Of a stretch of 64,000 nucleotides of DNA, positions 10,763 to 21,900 are shown one piece after another. The DNA comes from Eukaryota sp. TZLM1-RC. Taxonomy: Eukaryota > Metamonada: BaSk clade. Numbering within the stretch: the first letter of the stretch is position 1; every line of letters begins with the position of its first letter. The position numbers and the translations under genes are program-made. The stretch covers positions 3,080,550-3,144,549 of the forward strand of contig JAUPSS010000004.1 of assembly GCA_040285825.1 (NCBI GenBank), written 5' to 3'. Under the pieces are notes generated by a model, which was not told where the DNA came from, did not search any database, and saw only the letters and a program-made list of their open reading frames with translations.

Positions 10763-12028
10763 ATGAGAGCTGCGGTAGTGGTTCTTGGTGATCTGGGACA
10801 CTCTCCTCGTATGTCGTATCATGCACACTCTTTGTCTTCCAATGGACTCACTGTTGATCTTATTGGATACAGTGGCTCTGAACTTCATCCTCTTATTTCC
10901 AATGACGAAAACATCATAGTTCATCAGAAAACTTCTCCTTTCAAGGTTTCAAGGAACAAGCTCTTATTTATTCCCACAGCATTACTGAAAATTATCTTTC
11001 AATTCTTTCAGTTCTTGTTCTGTCTATTGTCTGTTCCTCGATCTGATTATATATTAGTACAAAATCCTCCTTCAATGCCAATTCTAACTGTTGTTTTTAT
11101 TGTTAAATTAATAAGAAATTCCAAAGTCATTATTGATTGGCACAATTTTGGTTATACTATTCTTGGGATGAAACACAAGGGTTTGGCGCCTTTGTTGTTA
11201 AAGCAGTATGAAAAGTTTTTTGGCAAATGTGGAGACTTACATTTCTGTGTTTCTTTTGCAATGAAAACATTTTTACACTCACATTTTGGAATACCACAAT
11301 CTAAGATCACTGTGTTATATGATAGACCTTCCCCTATATTCAAACCCCTTTCGCTAAAAGAAAAACATGATTTTATGGAGGAAATATCACCCAGTCTTGG
11401 TTTTGACACCAACCCTATAACTTACAAGAAAGGGAGAGAAGTTAAACGGAAACATAACTCGGTGTTTGCTGTTTCTTCAACTTCATGGACCCCTGATGAG
11501 GATTTTACTCCTCTTTATGAAGCCATTTGTCAGTATGATCACTTCGCCAGGGAAGAAGATTTGCCGTTATTAAATCTTGTAATCACAGGAAGAGGTCCCC
11601 TTCAAGAGACATTTAAGGACAAGATCAATCAGAGTGGACTGAAGAAGGTAGTCGTTGCATTTGCTTGGCTGCAGGCAAAGGATTATCCGACATTGATAGC
11701 ATCTGCTGACTTTGGAATTTCTCTTCACCAATCAAGTTCTAAGCTTGATCTACCAATGAAGATTTTAGATATGTTTGGTTGTGGTGTTCCTGTACTTGCT
11801 GTTCATTATGATTGTATCGAAGAGCTTGTAATTCCTCTTCAATTTGGCTTTTTGTTTCACAATTCTGATGATCTGTGTAAATTATTAGTCAGATGGACCA
11901 GAGATTTGTATTATAGTAGTGGTGAAATAGACCTTTTCAGAAACAACATCATACAGTATTTTGCTAGTCAATCCTGGCAAAGCAATTGGAATGATGTGGT
12001 TAAGCCTTTACTTGTACATTGCCAGTAA
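10763..12028 (+). CDS. ALG1: Chitobiosyldiphosphodolichol beta-mannosyltransferase (GT33)
   Basis: ALG1 adds the first mannose to GlcNAc2-PP-dolichol on the cytosolic face of the ER, an early step of N-glycan precursor assembly. The 421-residue ORF has the family landmarks in order: the N-terminal VLGDLGHSPRMSYHA, a hydrophobic membrane-associated region near residues 65-120, IIDWHNFGYTIL, VSSTSWTPDEDF, ITGRGPLQETF, and the donor-binding C-terminal block LHQSSSKLDLPMKILDMFGCGVPVLA followed by the CIEEL glutamate region. Length matches the family. The start is the first ATG in frame, just downstream of the divergent promoter. Intact, with no intron needed. Confidence 0.95.
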   Translation: MRAAVVVLGDLGHSPRMSYHAHSLSSNGLTVDLIGYSGSELHPLISNDENIIVHQKTSPFKVSRNKLLFIPTALLKIIFQFFQFLFCLLSVPRSDYILVQNPPSMPILTVVFIVKLIRNSKVIIDWHNFGYTILGMKHKGLAPLLLKQYEKFFGKCGDLHFCVSFAMKTFLHSHFGIPQSKITVLYDRPSPIFKPLSLKEKHDFMEEISPSLGFDTNPITYKKGREVKRKHNSVFAVSSTSWTPDEDFTPLYEAICQYDHFAREEDLPLLNLVITGRGPLQETFKDKINQSGLKKVVVAFAWLQAKDYPTLIASADFGISLHQSSSKLDLPMKILDMFGCGVPVLAVHYDCIEELVIPLQFGFLFHNSDDLCKLLVRWTRDLYYSSGEIDLFRNNIIQYFASQSWQSNWNDVVKPLLVHCQ

Positions 12029-12143
12029 TCAATCAATAAATCATTTGTTGATAGCGTTTTTACCCAGTTGCACTAATTAATTACACTCCACTTGACTTTC
12101 ATCCCGCTTCTTTTTGTTTGTACAAATAGTACACTAATTCTCA

Positions 12144-12527
12144 ATGTCTGAGTCTTCAGACTATTCATCAGAAGAAGAATCGGTCCCCAAACTTGTTTTT
12201 CGTGATCGTGACAAACGATCTTCCAACATACATTCGCTTCAGCTTTCGTTTTCCAGTCAATCAGCCACCACGCCTACTTATGGAATGACCGTATTGAAAT
12301 CTGCTTTAGGTGAACAGGAAGAAGGATCCACCTTGCAGTCGAGTGCAATTCCAGATGATGATGACTCTGACGAATTGGCCGAGTTTGAAGCATGGAAATT
12401 TCGTGAGATTCAACGACTTGCCGAAGATCATCAACGTCAATTGTTACAGGAACAAGAATATCAAGAAAAACAACGCAGGAGAAGACTTACTGATGAACAA
12501 TTAATAGCCCAATTGAAGACCAAATAA
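12144..12527 (+). CDS. Small acidic/charged protein, MFAP1-like C-terminal segment
   Basis: A 127-residue ORF starts at an ATG after a promoter-like AT-rich stretch. Its first part is Ser/Glu-rich (SESSDYSSEEES). Residues about 76-127 (DDDDSDELAEFEAWKFREI, then a Glu/Gln/Arg-rich helix and LTDEQLIAQLK) resemble the acidic-then-helical region of the splicing factor MFAP1 (EYEAWKVREL followed by a charged helix and LTEEER). The protein is much shorter than MFAP1 and lacks its conserved C-terminal tail, so it is either a reduced relative or an independent charged protein. The homology is tentative. Confidence 0.55.
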   Translation: MSESSDYSSEEESVPKLVFRDRDKRSSNIHSLQLSFSSQSATTPTYGMTVLKSALGEQEEGSTLQSSAIPDDDDSDELAEFEAWKFREIQRLAEDHQRQLLQEQEYQEKQRRRRLTDEQLIAQLKTK

Positions 12528-12789
12528 GTTCATGGCATTATTGTTTTCCCAGCAGTTTGGCAGCAGTTTGGTTTAACGTCATATTTAACATCATTTTTTT
12601 TTGGTTTTAACCCAAATCACTGTTTATCTCAAAGTTTGTAGTGGAAGCAGTTTGTCTGTCTTTGGTACCATTTGTAGTCTGTTAATTTTGATATTCATCA
12701 GAATAAACGTATATGTTCTCTATATCAACTCTTTTTAATCAGGTATCTATCACTGAACTCACTGAAACCCTTTCAATTCAAAGTCAGCT
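12528..12789. other. Intergenic leader of the Na+/H+ exchanger gene
   Basis: This short intergenic stretch is T-rich, with a direct repeat of cagcagtttgg near 12551-12570. Nothing else is supported. Confidence 0.4.
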
Positions 12790-14776
12790 ATGCTATGCTT
12801 TCCCGTTACATTCTTCCTAGTCCTACTGTTTTGTCGTGCATGTGTTGCCGATCTCACTTATGGTGTCTCAATATTCCAATGGGATCCACTAGGAATTTTC
12901 AGTGGAGTGCTGCTTTTTATACTACTAGTACTTGTCTTTTCCCTCACTGTTCGACTTCTTTTCCATCGATATTACATAACATTCCTTCCTGAACCAAGTG
13001 TTTTGATTCTTTTGGGTATAGTTATAGGATTATTTCTCTGGGGAATTCCTGCTTTTCCTGTTGATTTCCTAGCTTTTCCAGCAGAAATATTTTTTATTGT
13101 TTTAATTCTACCCATCATTCTTGAAGAAGGATATTTTATGACGAGAGCAAAGTTCTTTTCAAACTTTGGAACTATTTTTCTTCTTTCTTTTGTTGGAACA
13201 ATAGTCAATGCTCTTGCTATTGGTCTCTCCCTCTTCGCCTTATCTTCAATGGGGGCAATGTTTACCTCCATAAGACTAGCCCAAGCCATGGCGTTTGGTG
13301 CAGCAATGAGTGCCGTAGATCCAATTGCAGTTATTGCTATCTTTGAAGAAATTCATGTTAACGATACTCTCAATAGTTTGGTTTTTGGTGAATCTGTTAT
13401 TAACGATGTAGTTGCAATCACTCTATTTAGGTTGCTCATAGGTATTACTGCTCCTTTGTCAACTGCTCTAGTGTTTGAAGCTATTGTTGCTTTCATTGTG
13501 GTCGTTATTGGAGGTGTATTGGCTGGTGTCATTGTGTCATTGATAGCAACATGGGCAACTAAGTTTACATATGTTATTTCTGTATTGGAAGCCTTGTTTA
13601 TTGTCGTTATGGCATATTTAGCTTTTGTTTTTGCAGAAATCTTTCATTTTTCAGGGGATATGGCTATTTTCGTTTTTGGAATCATTGCTGGTCTCTATGC
13701 AGAACAAAATATTTCCTTCTACAGCTCAATTACCGTCAAGTATTTCTTAAAACTACTTGCTAGTGTAACAGAGACAATTATTTTCGTTTTTCTTGGATTG
13801 ACATTGTTTTTAGACTTGCCAGTGTTGTTTTGTATGTTCTCTTTTCTATTTATTACTCATTTCAGTTGATTTTGCACTTATTGGTTGGACACTGCTGCTC
13901 ATTCAGGTGACTAGAACTATTACTATAATTTCTATTGTCAAAATTGTCAATCCGTATAGGATTTTGAAAATATCGAAACGAGATACATTTATTCTCATAT
14001 ATAGTGGGTTGAGAGGGGCAATAGCCTTTGCTTTAACGTTTTCAACCCCAGATATACCAGAAAGACCTGCTTTTGTTGCTACGGCGCTATCTGTAGTAAT
14101 TTTCACTATTTTTGTTCAAGGTAGTACGATCAAACCAATCTTGAGAATTTTACAAATTAGACTTGCTACCAAAATGGATAAATCAGCTATTGGTGGGCTT
14201 GTTTTTGATAGGGGCTTGAGCTACGTTAGGGAAGCTTTTGAATCCATTGTAGGAAAGCATGAAGGCTTTTTGTTTACAATAATGAATTGGCTTCATGTAC
14301 GAATTGAGAAGTACTTGCTTCGAGCGCCTTTGGCGAAGGACGATGCACTGTATTCAGCTGTGGACGACATGCTTTACAAGGAAGCAATTGACCAAGTAGC
14401 AAAGCAGTACGAAGTCACTCCTCTCACACCAAAAAGAAAGGATTCTTTATGGAGCCAAGCTCAAGCAGAGCGAAAGCAGGCAAAACTCGAAGGAAGAAGT
14501 CCTTTAGCATCACCACGTGTACAATCTAAAGAAGCAGCTTCTCCAACTCCCGCTCCACCCACACCACCTCCCTCTGCTCCGCTACCTCCACAGCATCCAA
14601 TACCAAAGCGAACTCGTGGACCATCTGCTGTACCCATCAAAAGAGTGTCTAAACCTTCTGAAAAAGGAGAGGTGAGTATCCCAGTTCCTGATTCACCGGT
14701 AACCTTTGCTAGATTTGACAGATTAACAGATCCTAACAGAAAACTTCCACTTCATGATGTCAAAAGGAAGAGGTGA
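12790..14776 (+). CDS. Na+/H+ exchanger (NHE/CPA1 family), two exons
   Basis: Spliced as 12790-13831 and 13866-14776, this gives 650 residues. The excised intron is 34 nt (GTATGT donor, TTTCAG acceptor, phase 1). The product should be a membrane sodium/proton antiporter. It has an N-terminal hydrophobic segment (possible signal anchor), about a dozen transmembrane helices, the transport motif AFGAAMSAVDPIAVIAIFEE and the Asn-Asp-containing FGESVINDVVAITLF helix near residue 200. After the intron comes the conserved YSGLRGAIAFALTF helix. A hydrophilic tail of about 190 residues follows, Pro/Lys-rich (SPTPAPPTPPPSAPLPP), and is probably cytosolic and regulatory. Without splicing both halves read as separate ORFs. 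Confidence 0.93.
13832..13865 (+). other. Intron of the Na+/H+ exchanger gene (34 nt)
   Basis: It starts GTATGT and ends TTTCAG. Removing it joins the frames across a conserved NHE helix (LPVLFFDFALIGWT). It is the only intron in the window with a GTATG rather than a GTTTG donor. Confidence 0.85.
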
Positions 14777-15403
14777 TCTATTTTAGAGTTTTGAACATCA
14801 CTAAATCTCTACTAAATCTCCACTACCGATACATCACATCTGGGAACAATATCCAAGTTTTCTTTAATTTTGGCTGCAAATGGCTTATTTATCAAACTGA
14901 TTGATGTTTTGCTTAAAGTTTGTTGTTTTCATGATTTTACAGATTAATGTTATAATAATAATCCTATTGAAAATGGTTCTGGGATAATGGCTAATAAACT
15001 AATTAAATGCACTTAGTTTTTCTTTCTTTCTTATTGATCATTCATTCATTGGATCATTGAATTTAGGTTTGAAATTAATTTTGCTTATCTAGTTTATAAC
15101 TCCATTTATAACTCCTGATCATCACTGGTTGTGCATGTTGAATCTACCTCCTAGATTCATTAAGTTTGTAATTAATTCTTCATTGGATGTAATATCTACT
15201 GCTGATAACCTTTAACGACGGAAAGTTTGTCCGAAAGTGCCTGATTGGTCTAGACTTTTGTCTTGTGTGTGTTCATTATGTAAACCTGGACCTGCTACAT
15301 TGTGTCACATTTTATGCAGTTGTCCAATTTATCAAATTTGCGAAATACACCATAGATCTAAATGGTAATAATTTAATTAAAAATTAAAAAATTAAATTAA
15401 AGT
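14777..15403 (+). other. Intergenic region with a short retroelement-like zinc motif remnant
   Basis: Most of this is AT-rich with no gene. Around 15130-15345 a plus-strand frame with a stop reads PPRFIKFVINSSLDVISTADNL and then CSLCKPGPATLCHILCSC. That layout resembles the post-RT cysteine/histidine motif (CxxC, then HxxxC) of non-LTR retrotransposons. It differs from families A-G and would be a fragment of another lineage. Weak evidence. Confidence 0.35.
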
Positions 15404-16120
15404 ATGGACTCAATGATCATCTCCATTTCTTGTGTGCATTTGGTCGAAAAATTTTTTGAAAAAAGATTCATCATCAATCCTTTGAATGATGAACTAGATC
15501 AACAAGCCGGTTATGGATTACTTTGGCGTTTAGCAATTATTGATGTTGAGCTGAAAGAATGCATCATTTTGAGACCTCAGTTTATTCATTTACTTCTGTT
15601 CAAATTGTCAAAGTGTCTCCTTTGTCTAAAATACTTACAAAAATGGAAAACGATAGTCGGACCCAAAAAGAGGGAGTCAACATTAAAATCAACCCCTCCG
15701 TCAAAAATGGTAAGACAAGAACCTTCTACTCAGTCAGGAAAGCGCAGAAAAATTACCTCAAAGGCCACTAGAAAACCAAAACTATGCCTAAAAGGCACAT
15801 ATGGGTGATTCAACTTCTGTACAAATTAATACAGAACAAAATGAAATATTCAAGAAGTTCATTAAAAATTTACCATCAAATCTATCTGCGAGACAGAAAC
15901 GACGTAAACTTAATCTTCATGTGACTCAAAGGGACTTACAGTCAGCTGAGGAAATATTGCTAAAATATTCTAACGATGGTGTAATTTCTAATTCCTCATC
16001 GATACCTCGAGTTGATGTAAAGACCCCATAAATTGATCTTTTTTTAATTGATCTTTAGGCCAAAAATTTCAAGGCCAGTGGGAAAAACTAAAGAAAAACC
16101 AAAAAAGGAAAAACTGTCTA
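15404..16120 (+). pseudogene. Basic leader ORFs upstream of exonuclease-Fanzor copy 2
   Basis: Two successive broken ORFs (15404-15808 and 15801-16031) encode Lys/Arg- and Ser-rich sequence, for example QSGKRRKITSKATRKPKL and SARQKRRKLNLHVTQRDL, with no recognised domain. Their position directly ahead of the exonuclease-like domain suggests they are the N-terminal part of the same locus. I saw no equivalent upstream of copy 1. Confidence 0.35.
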
Positions 16121-16149
16121 TAAAAAACACATAATAAAAATGAACATTA

Positions 16150-17000
16150 TTGCTCAACTAAAAGATACGACAATTACAAAATCAATTCATTTTAATTGAT
16201 ATTGAAACTAAAACAAACAATCAACTTTCCCCTAAAACATTACTCAAAAGCTGAATGAAATGAGGAAGACAGAGGCTGAAGACTTGAGAAATCTGACTGA
16301 TGAAGAAAAAGTACAGGGGGTCAATAACCAAGAAGTTTTCATAATTTCTCGTGTTTTTGGGTTCTTTAAAAAAGATGATTTTTATATACAAGAAAATTTT
16401 ATTGCTTCGTGTGCAATATAACCTGAAGGGACGTTGAAAATCCCCCATCATTGTAAAAAGATCCATTTTTTTGATACAGAAAATAATTTATTATCATTTT
16501 TCGTTCAATTTTTAATTGATCACAAAAAAAGATGTTTGGACGTGTTGATATATTCAAAAATTTGATGTTCCAAAATAATTCAACCGAAGATATTTTACCA
16601 TTTTTATCCTCTTTTGGCAGCAGATTTCCTGTAATTTTAATGGTTTTACCATCTGTGATTTATTCTTTATTTAAAAAAATTTATAGCATCAAAATCGAAT
16701 AAGTCCTTGCGGTCTCTGAGTTGGTTCTTATTAAATGAGTCTAAAAGGTATCTTCATGATACATTTGAAAACTTTTTACCAATTGATTGTGTCAGAAGAA
16801 GACCCCAAGATACAATTAATTTATTATTCAAAGATAGTGTTTTTGCCTTAAAACGATTTTTACCGTTTCAATGAAACAAAGTGCTTCAACCCATTTTTGT
16901 AACACACAAAACCACATTGAACTCTATTGTCAAGCATAGAGGATTGGAACTTTTGTTGAATTACTATGCTCAGTTGGTTCACAAATTGAAAATTTGCACG
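16150..17000 (+). pseudogene. DEDDy exonuclease-like domain, copy 2 (heavily decayed)
   Basis: No long ORF survives, but pieces in shifted frames align with copy 1. They include FILIDIET (Exo I, codons 16198-16209), QEVFIISRVFGFF (copy 1: QKVFLISIVIGRF), NNLLSFFVQFLIDHK, FKDSVFALKRFLPF near the Exo III position (copy 1: YGLHDCVLCLKL) and TLNSIVKHRGLELL (copy 1: TVNSMVKHSNVIL). The Exo II motif is not readable. The match of order and spacing to copy 1 is the main evidence that the exonuclease-like domain belongs to this family. Confidence 0.5.
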
Positions 17001-17099
17001 TCATATTGACTTAAATTATTTCTTTTAAATTTAACTGAAAATGACCAAGATTTTCCTGTTGCAACTCGAATAGTAGAACAAATTCAAATGTTGCTCAGT

Positions 17100-18779
17100 A
17101 AAATTTCTGCCACTGAACACAATATTGAATTCAATGAGGTTGTAGACCTACGCGAATTTATGAGGACTTGAAAAATTTTGTTGAAAATAGTTGTAAGCAG
17201 TTAATGGAAACAAATGGTGGTATTTCTTTTTTTCCCATTAATCATGGTGCTAGATTGAGGTCTTTTATCGCCAAATTATTAAAACGAATTTAGTTGTTAA
17301 TATTCAAATGACATATGCTCAATATATTGAAAAATTTGTGAATCTATATTTTGAGAAAATGAAAGTTGAAGAAGAGTTGATCCAAAACGAAAAATCTGTG
17401 TTTTGTTGGAGGTTACCTCAAGTCAACAATCTATTTCTGCAGAGGAATCGAAACAATTTTCCGACTACTGACGATCAAATTGATAATTTCATTAACTTTC
17501 TGATGATGAAATCTTATACGCAGACAATGAAAATTGTTTGAATCAATCAGCAAAATTTGTTCTTTTAGACAGTACTCATTTCAAAATTGGTAGGTTATTA
17601 AAGGATGAAAATTGGATGAATTTAATTTTCCCTGGGTCTATTTTAGTAAACAATTTAAGAAATGAAAAGAAGGCTAGTTAAGTTAAATCATTACTTTTCA
17701 CTGTGCGAAAACATTCCCAATCTTTTAGCAAATAAGCTATCAAAATTAATATTTGTACAGAAAAAGCTGAGAAAAAACACTGAAGGCCATTTCAATTGTT
17801 CGAAATGAAAATTCTGGATTTTTCAAAGTTGATAGCCAAAGATTCTGGGGTGTTTTGCGTCCTTTTTTACAGATGATGAAATTACAGCTAAAAATGCTAA
17901 TTGAAAGTGCAATTCAATGACTGACAGTCAACGTATGGATCCAGAACAACTGAATTTATTTTGGTCATATTTTTTTGAATTTAATAGACCATTTACTAAA
18001 AGAGGCTACAAATTTAACAACGGCATTAAAACTGATGGTTTTGCAACCTGTATTGAGCTTGCAATAGAGGATTGTATTGGTATGTCCCTCAAGCTTGATA
18101 GTGCAAAATTTGCAACCACTGAGAACTATTTGGATAATTTGGTTGTTGAAAATCTATCAACAAAATACAAAGTACATATTGACCCTGGTAAGTGATACAT
18201 TTTATTTTTGAAGTTACAAAAGATTCAAACTGAATGCAGAAAACCAATTAAACCGAGATAAACAATAGGAGTAGCTGAGATTAACAGAATTGGAATGGTC
18301 AAGGGTGACGAGAGTTCACCAAAAACTCAGAAAATTGAAAAACAATGAGTATATTTTACAGAATGGAATCACAGTGGAACAAACAGAAGCTACATTATCA
18401 AAAGAATCATCAAAATCTTCCATTTACAATAATTTCTATTCTTATGTTTCTTCCAAGCTTATAAACATGACATTCACATTAATGATATGACCCATTCAAA
18501 AAATACAAAGATATGTCCATCATCAGAAAACAGAGACTAAGTTATTGAAAAGAATGGCTGAAAAGCAATGGAAGCCAGAAGACACTGTCCTAATGTTTGG
18601 TGGCAATGGTAATAAGAGACAGAAATCAAAGCATCATCAATCAAGTAAAGGAGTTGGATGGAGAAATTTCTTTAAGAGAAATGGTTATACAGTATGTTTA
18701 GTTGATGAAAAAAAACGTCTTCAAAGTGTCCAACTTGTTATAACCCAGTTGATGTGTTTCTTGATGTTGAGAATCCTAG
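17100..18779 (+). pseudogene. Fanzor-like remnant, copy 2, 5' part (interrupted by gypsy element)
   Basis: Pieces: GARLRSFIAKLLK near 17250; 17308-17541 (YIEKFVNLYFEK, matching copy 1 HINRFINVYFDK); 17917-18195 ending in HIDPGK (RuvC-I, DPG at 18181-18189, frame then lost); 18290-18490; 18545-18841, with DTVLMFGGNGNK, KGVGWRNFFKRNGY and then a frame loss in an 8-base A run at 18707-18714. One base over, the text reads TSSKCPTCYNPVDVF, the first half of the zinc ribbon. The copy is cut at 18779 by the gypsy element and resumes at 25954. Confidence 0.7.
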
Positions 18780-18858
18780 TGTTGCCTAAAGTCTATTGCA
18801 GTAAAGAAAAGTCTGATTTATTTTCTATTCATATTATATAAGCCTTAGGGCGCCAACA
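18780..18858 (-). repeat. 3' LTR of gypsy element (79 bp)
   Basis: It begins and ends with TG/CA on both strands, is flush with the ctag target duplication, and is paired with 25875-25953 with two mismatches. On the sense strand it contains a TTATATTATAT stretch and AATAAA, so promoter and polyadenylation signals may both lie in these 79 bp. Confidence 0.93.
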
Positions 18859-18988
18859 CTGCTTCTTCCCTTTTTCAAAATAAATCAGCTTATATGAATA
18901 TGAAATAAAAACTATATACAAATAACGAAATAACTATAAATAAATACATATAATCGATATAATATAAATATTCGATATAAACTAAGAA

Positions 18989-21900
18989 TTAGCTCCTCTT
19001 CCTAATTCTATTACTGCGTCTAGGCTTCTTAGAAGGCGTAGACTCATTGGAGGTACTTTGTCGTCGACTAGTGGTACGTTTTCCAATTTTCTTGTTATCC
19101 TTACTAAATAACTTAGAAGCTTCTGAATGTTTAACCGAATGGAGTGGCTCTTCTGTTGTCTCACCGCCAAACCATTGAACAGTACAGAAACTACCTGAAT
19201 CAGAGTGGTATTCTGAGAGGATTTTCTCTATAACGTGTTTTTCGGAATCGCCTGCAGCGACTGCCTTGAGGAACTCAATGTCCTGTGGATTTTCTGCGTT
19301 ATAGGTTTTGCAATCTTTCTTGGCAGCTTTTAATTCTGTGCCAGTAGTAAGATTCTTCAATAATAAAGTGGATTTGGAAGGAAGGTCAATAACTAAAAAT
19401 GGTCCATTCCAAGATCCATGCAATTTATTATTTTGCTTGGTTTTACGTAAGACGTAGTCACCAATATTGAATGCTAAAAAACACGAATTAGTATTATCTA
19501 CTGAAGACGGAGTATTTAATGTTTGGTGACGCTCTGCTTTTTCCCTTTTTTCTTGTAGACGAGTGTTTTTCATTTTGATGTCATCTAATAAAGGGATATT
19601 AGTTTCAAATTTGGATAAATTTCCTAATATATTAGCAGGGGCTGTTCTTGGACTAATCGAAGAACCGAACATGAGTTCGTATGGGGTAAAACCAGTTTTT
19701 CTGCTTTTAGTAGAATTTATTAATAGTTGGGATATAGGTGCGTATGTAGACCAATTTCCGTAATCATTGAAATCTATTAATAGTTTCCTTAAGCATTGAA
19801 GAACGTCTCTATGTTTACGTTCTACAAGTCCATTACTTTCTGAATAGTGGGGAATTGAGTTACTCATCTCAATCGCTAATCTGTTACACACTATTTTGAA
19901 AGTCTCATTGGCGAACTCAGGTCCATTATCACTATGAATTAACATAGGTATGCCGAAGATAGCGCAAACATTCCAAATTAAAGCATCTGCGGTTTCTAAG
20001 GCATTGAGTTCTTTTAGAGGTACTAAGATTGTATATCCAGTAAAAGAGTCTACAAATACTAATAGATATTTATGTCCTTCGTTGTCAGAATTTAGGGGTC
20101 CAATTGTATCGACGTTTAATCTGGCAAAAGGACGATCTGCCCATAAAGATCCTGTGGAAGGTGTTTTTGATCTTTTAACTGGAGCCGTTTTTTGACAAGT
20201 TGGGCATCTTTTGACATGATCAATAAGGTCCTTTCTCATATTGGGCCAGTAAAAATCGCTTTTGGATAGTTTGTGTAAACTATCGTTTTTGCTAGGGTGA
20301 CCAGATTGAACCAAACCATGTATTAATAGAAGTGCCTGTTTTCTGAGGCTCTTTGGAATCAAAATTTTGTTTTTATTATTTTTCCAAATTTGAGTACTTT
20401 CATCTAGAATTGCATTTTCAAATAACGAGTCGTTGTTGTTTTTGGCTATTTGTTGTTCAGATCTTATCTTAGAGAACCAAGAAGAAAAAATAGGTAGGTC
20501 TTGGTGTCTACATAGAGATGAGATTGTTGGGATGTCTTCAAGATCCGAATCAGAATCATCGTCTAGTGGAGGTATCTCGTAATTTGAAAGTAAAGTATCT
20601 GGTATATTTATACTACAAATAGAAGGAGCTTCCTCGTTTTGATCCAAATCAATATTCCTCGATAACATATCTGCCCAATGGTTGTCTTCACCAGGTTCGT
20701 GGACTATGTCAAAGTCGAATTCAGATAGTATCGGCAGCCATCTCTTTACAATTCTATTTTTCTCTGGGGCTGTAGCCAGGAATGCAATGTTTTTATGATC
20801 TGTGAAAATTGTTAAATGTCTAGTTAACAAGTAGCTTTCTAAACAACTTTCAGTTAAAATCAAAAGTATTGCATATAATTCTTTTTGTAATGTGGACCAT
20901 TTTCTTTGTGTTTCTGTAAGTAATCTACTATAGAATGACAAAGGTTTTACTTTCCTTTTATTTAGCGGGGTTCCTGCAGGGGAGTAGGGTTCAATTTCTT
21001 GCCAAATAACACCTCCTACTGCTACATCTGAAGCGTCAGTACTTATCAATACTCGCTTGCCCGGAGCTGGTAATTCAAGGGGCATGTGGTTTACTATTAA
21101 GTCTTTTATTTGTTTTAAGTAATCGTCATGCTTGCTAGTCCATTTAATTATTCTGGGTTTTCCTTTAATTAGCTCGTTAATTGGAGCAATTAATTCAGAA
21201 ATACCTGGAAGCCAATCTCTAATATAATTGATGGATCCTACCAATGAGCGAACTTCTTTCACTGTTTTTGGTCTAGGGATTCTCATCAAGGCTTCGATTT
21301 TTTTCTTACTAATAAATCTAGTTTTATCCTGGAAGGTACTTCCTAAAATGTCGATAGGGTGTTTTGATGTTACGAATTTACATTTGCGTAAGCCTATATT
21401 TACACGTCTATTTATGGCGCATTGGAGGACTCTTTGTAATCTCTTATAAAATTCTTCGAATGTCGTTCCAACTATTATGATATCGTCAATGTATATAAAA
21501 ACGCCGTCTATTTGGAAAATTTCCATCATTACGTTTTGAAAAACTGCAGGGATGTTCTTTAATCCGAAGCAAGCTCTTTTAAACATGATTGACCTTCCAG
21601 GAATTGAGATTGATGTTTTCTCAATATCCTTATCAGCTACATTCATCTGCCAGAAAGCTTTTGGTAAATCAAGCGTGGCGATGTAATTGGCTCTACTCAA
21701 CAATTCTAAAATATCACTAATCCTAGGTAGATTAGGCTCTACTGAAATCGTATGGGCATTAACTCCATCTTTACCACTAAAGTCTCCAGTTAACCTGGGT
21801 TTCTTGCCGTCAGGATATATAACTAAGACAATAGGAGAGCTGAATTTATAATTAGATTCAACTGCGTAACCCATTTTGATCAGTTCATCAAATATTTTGT

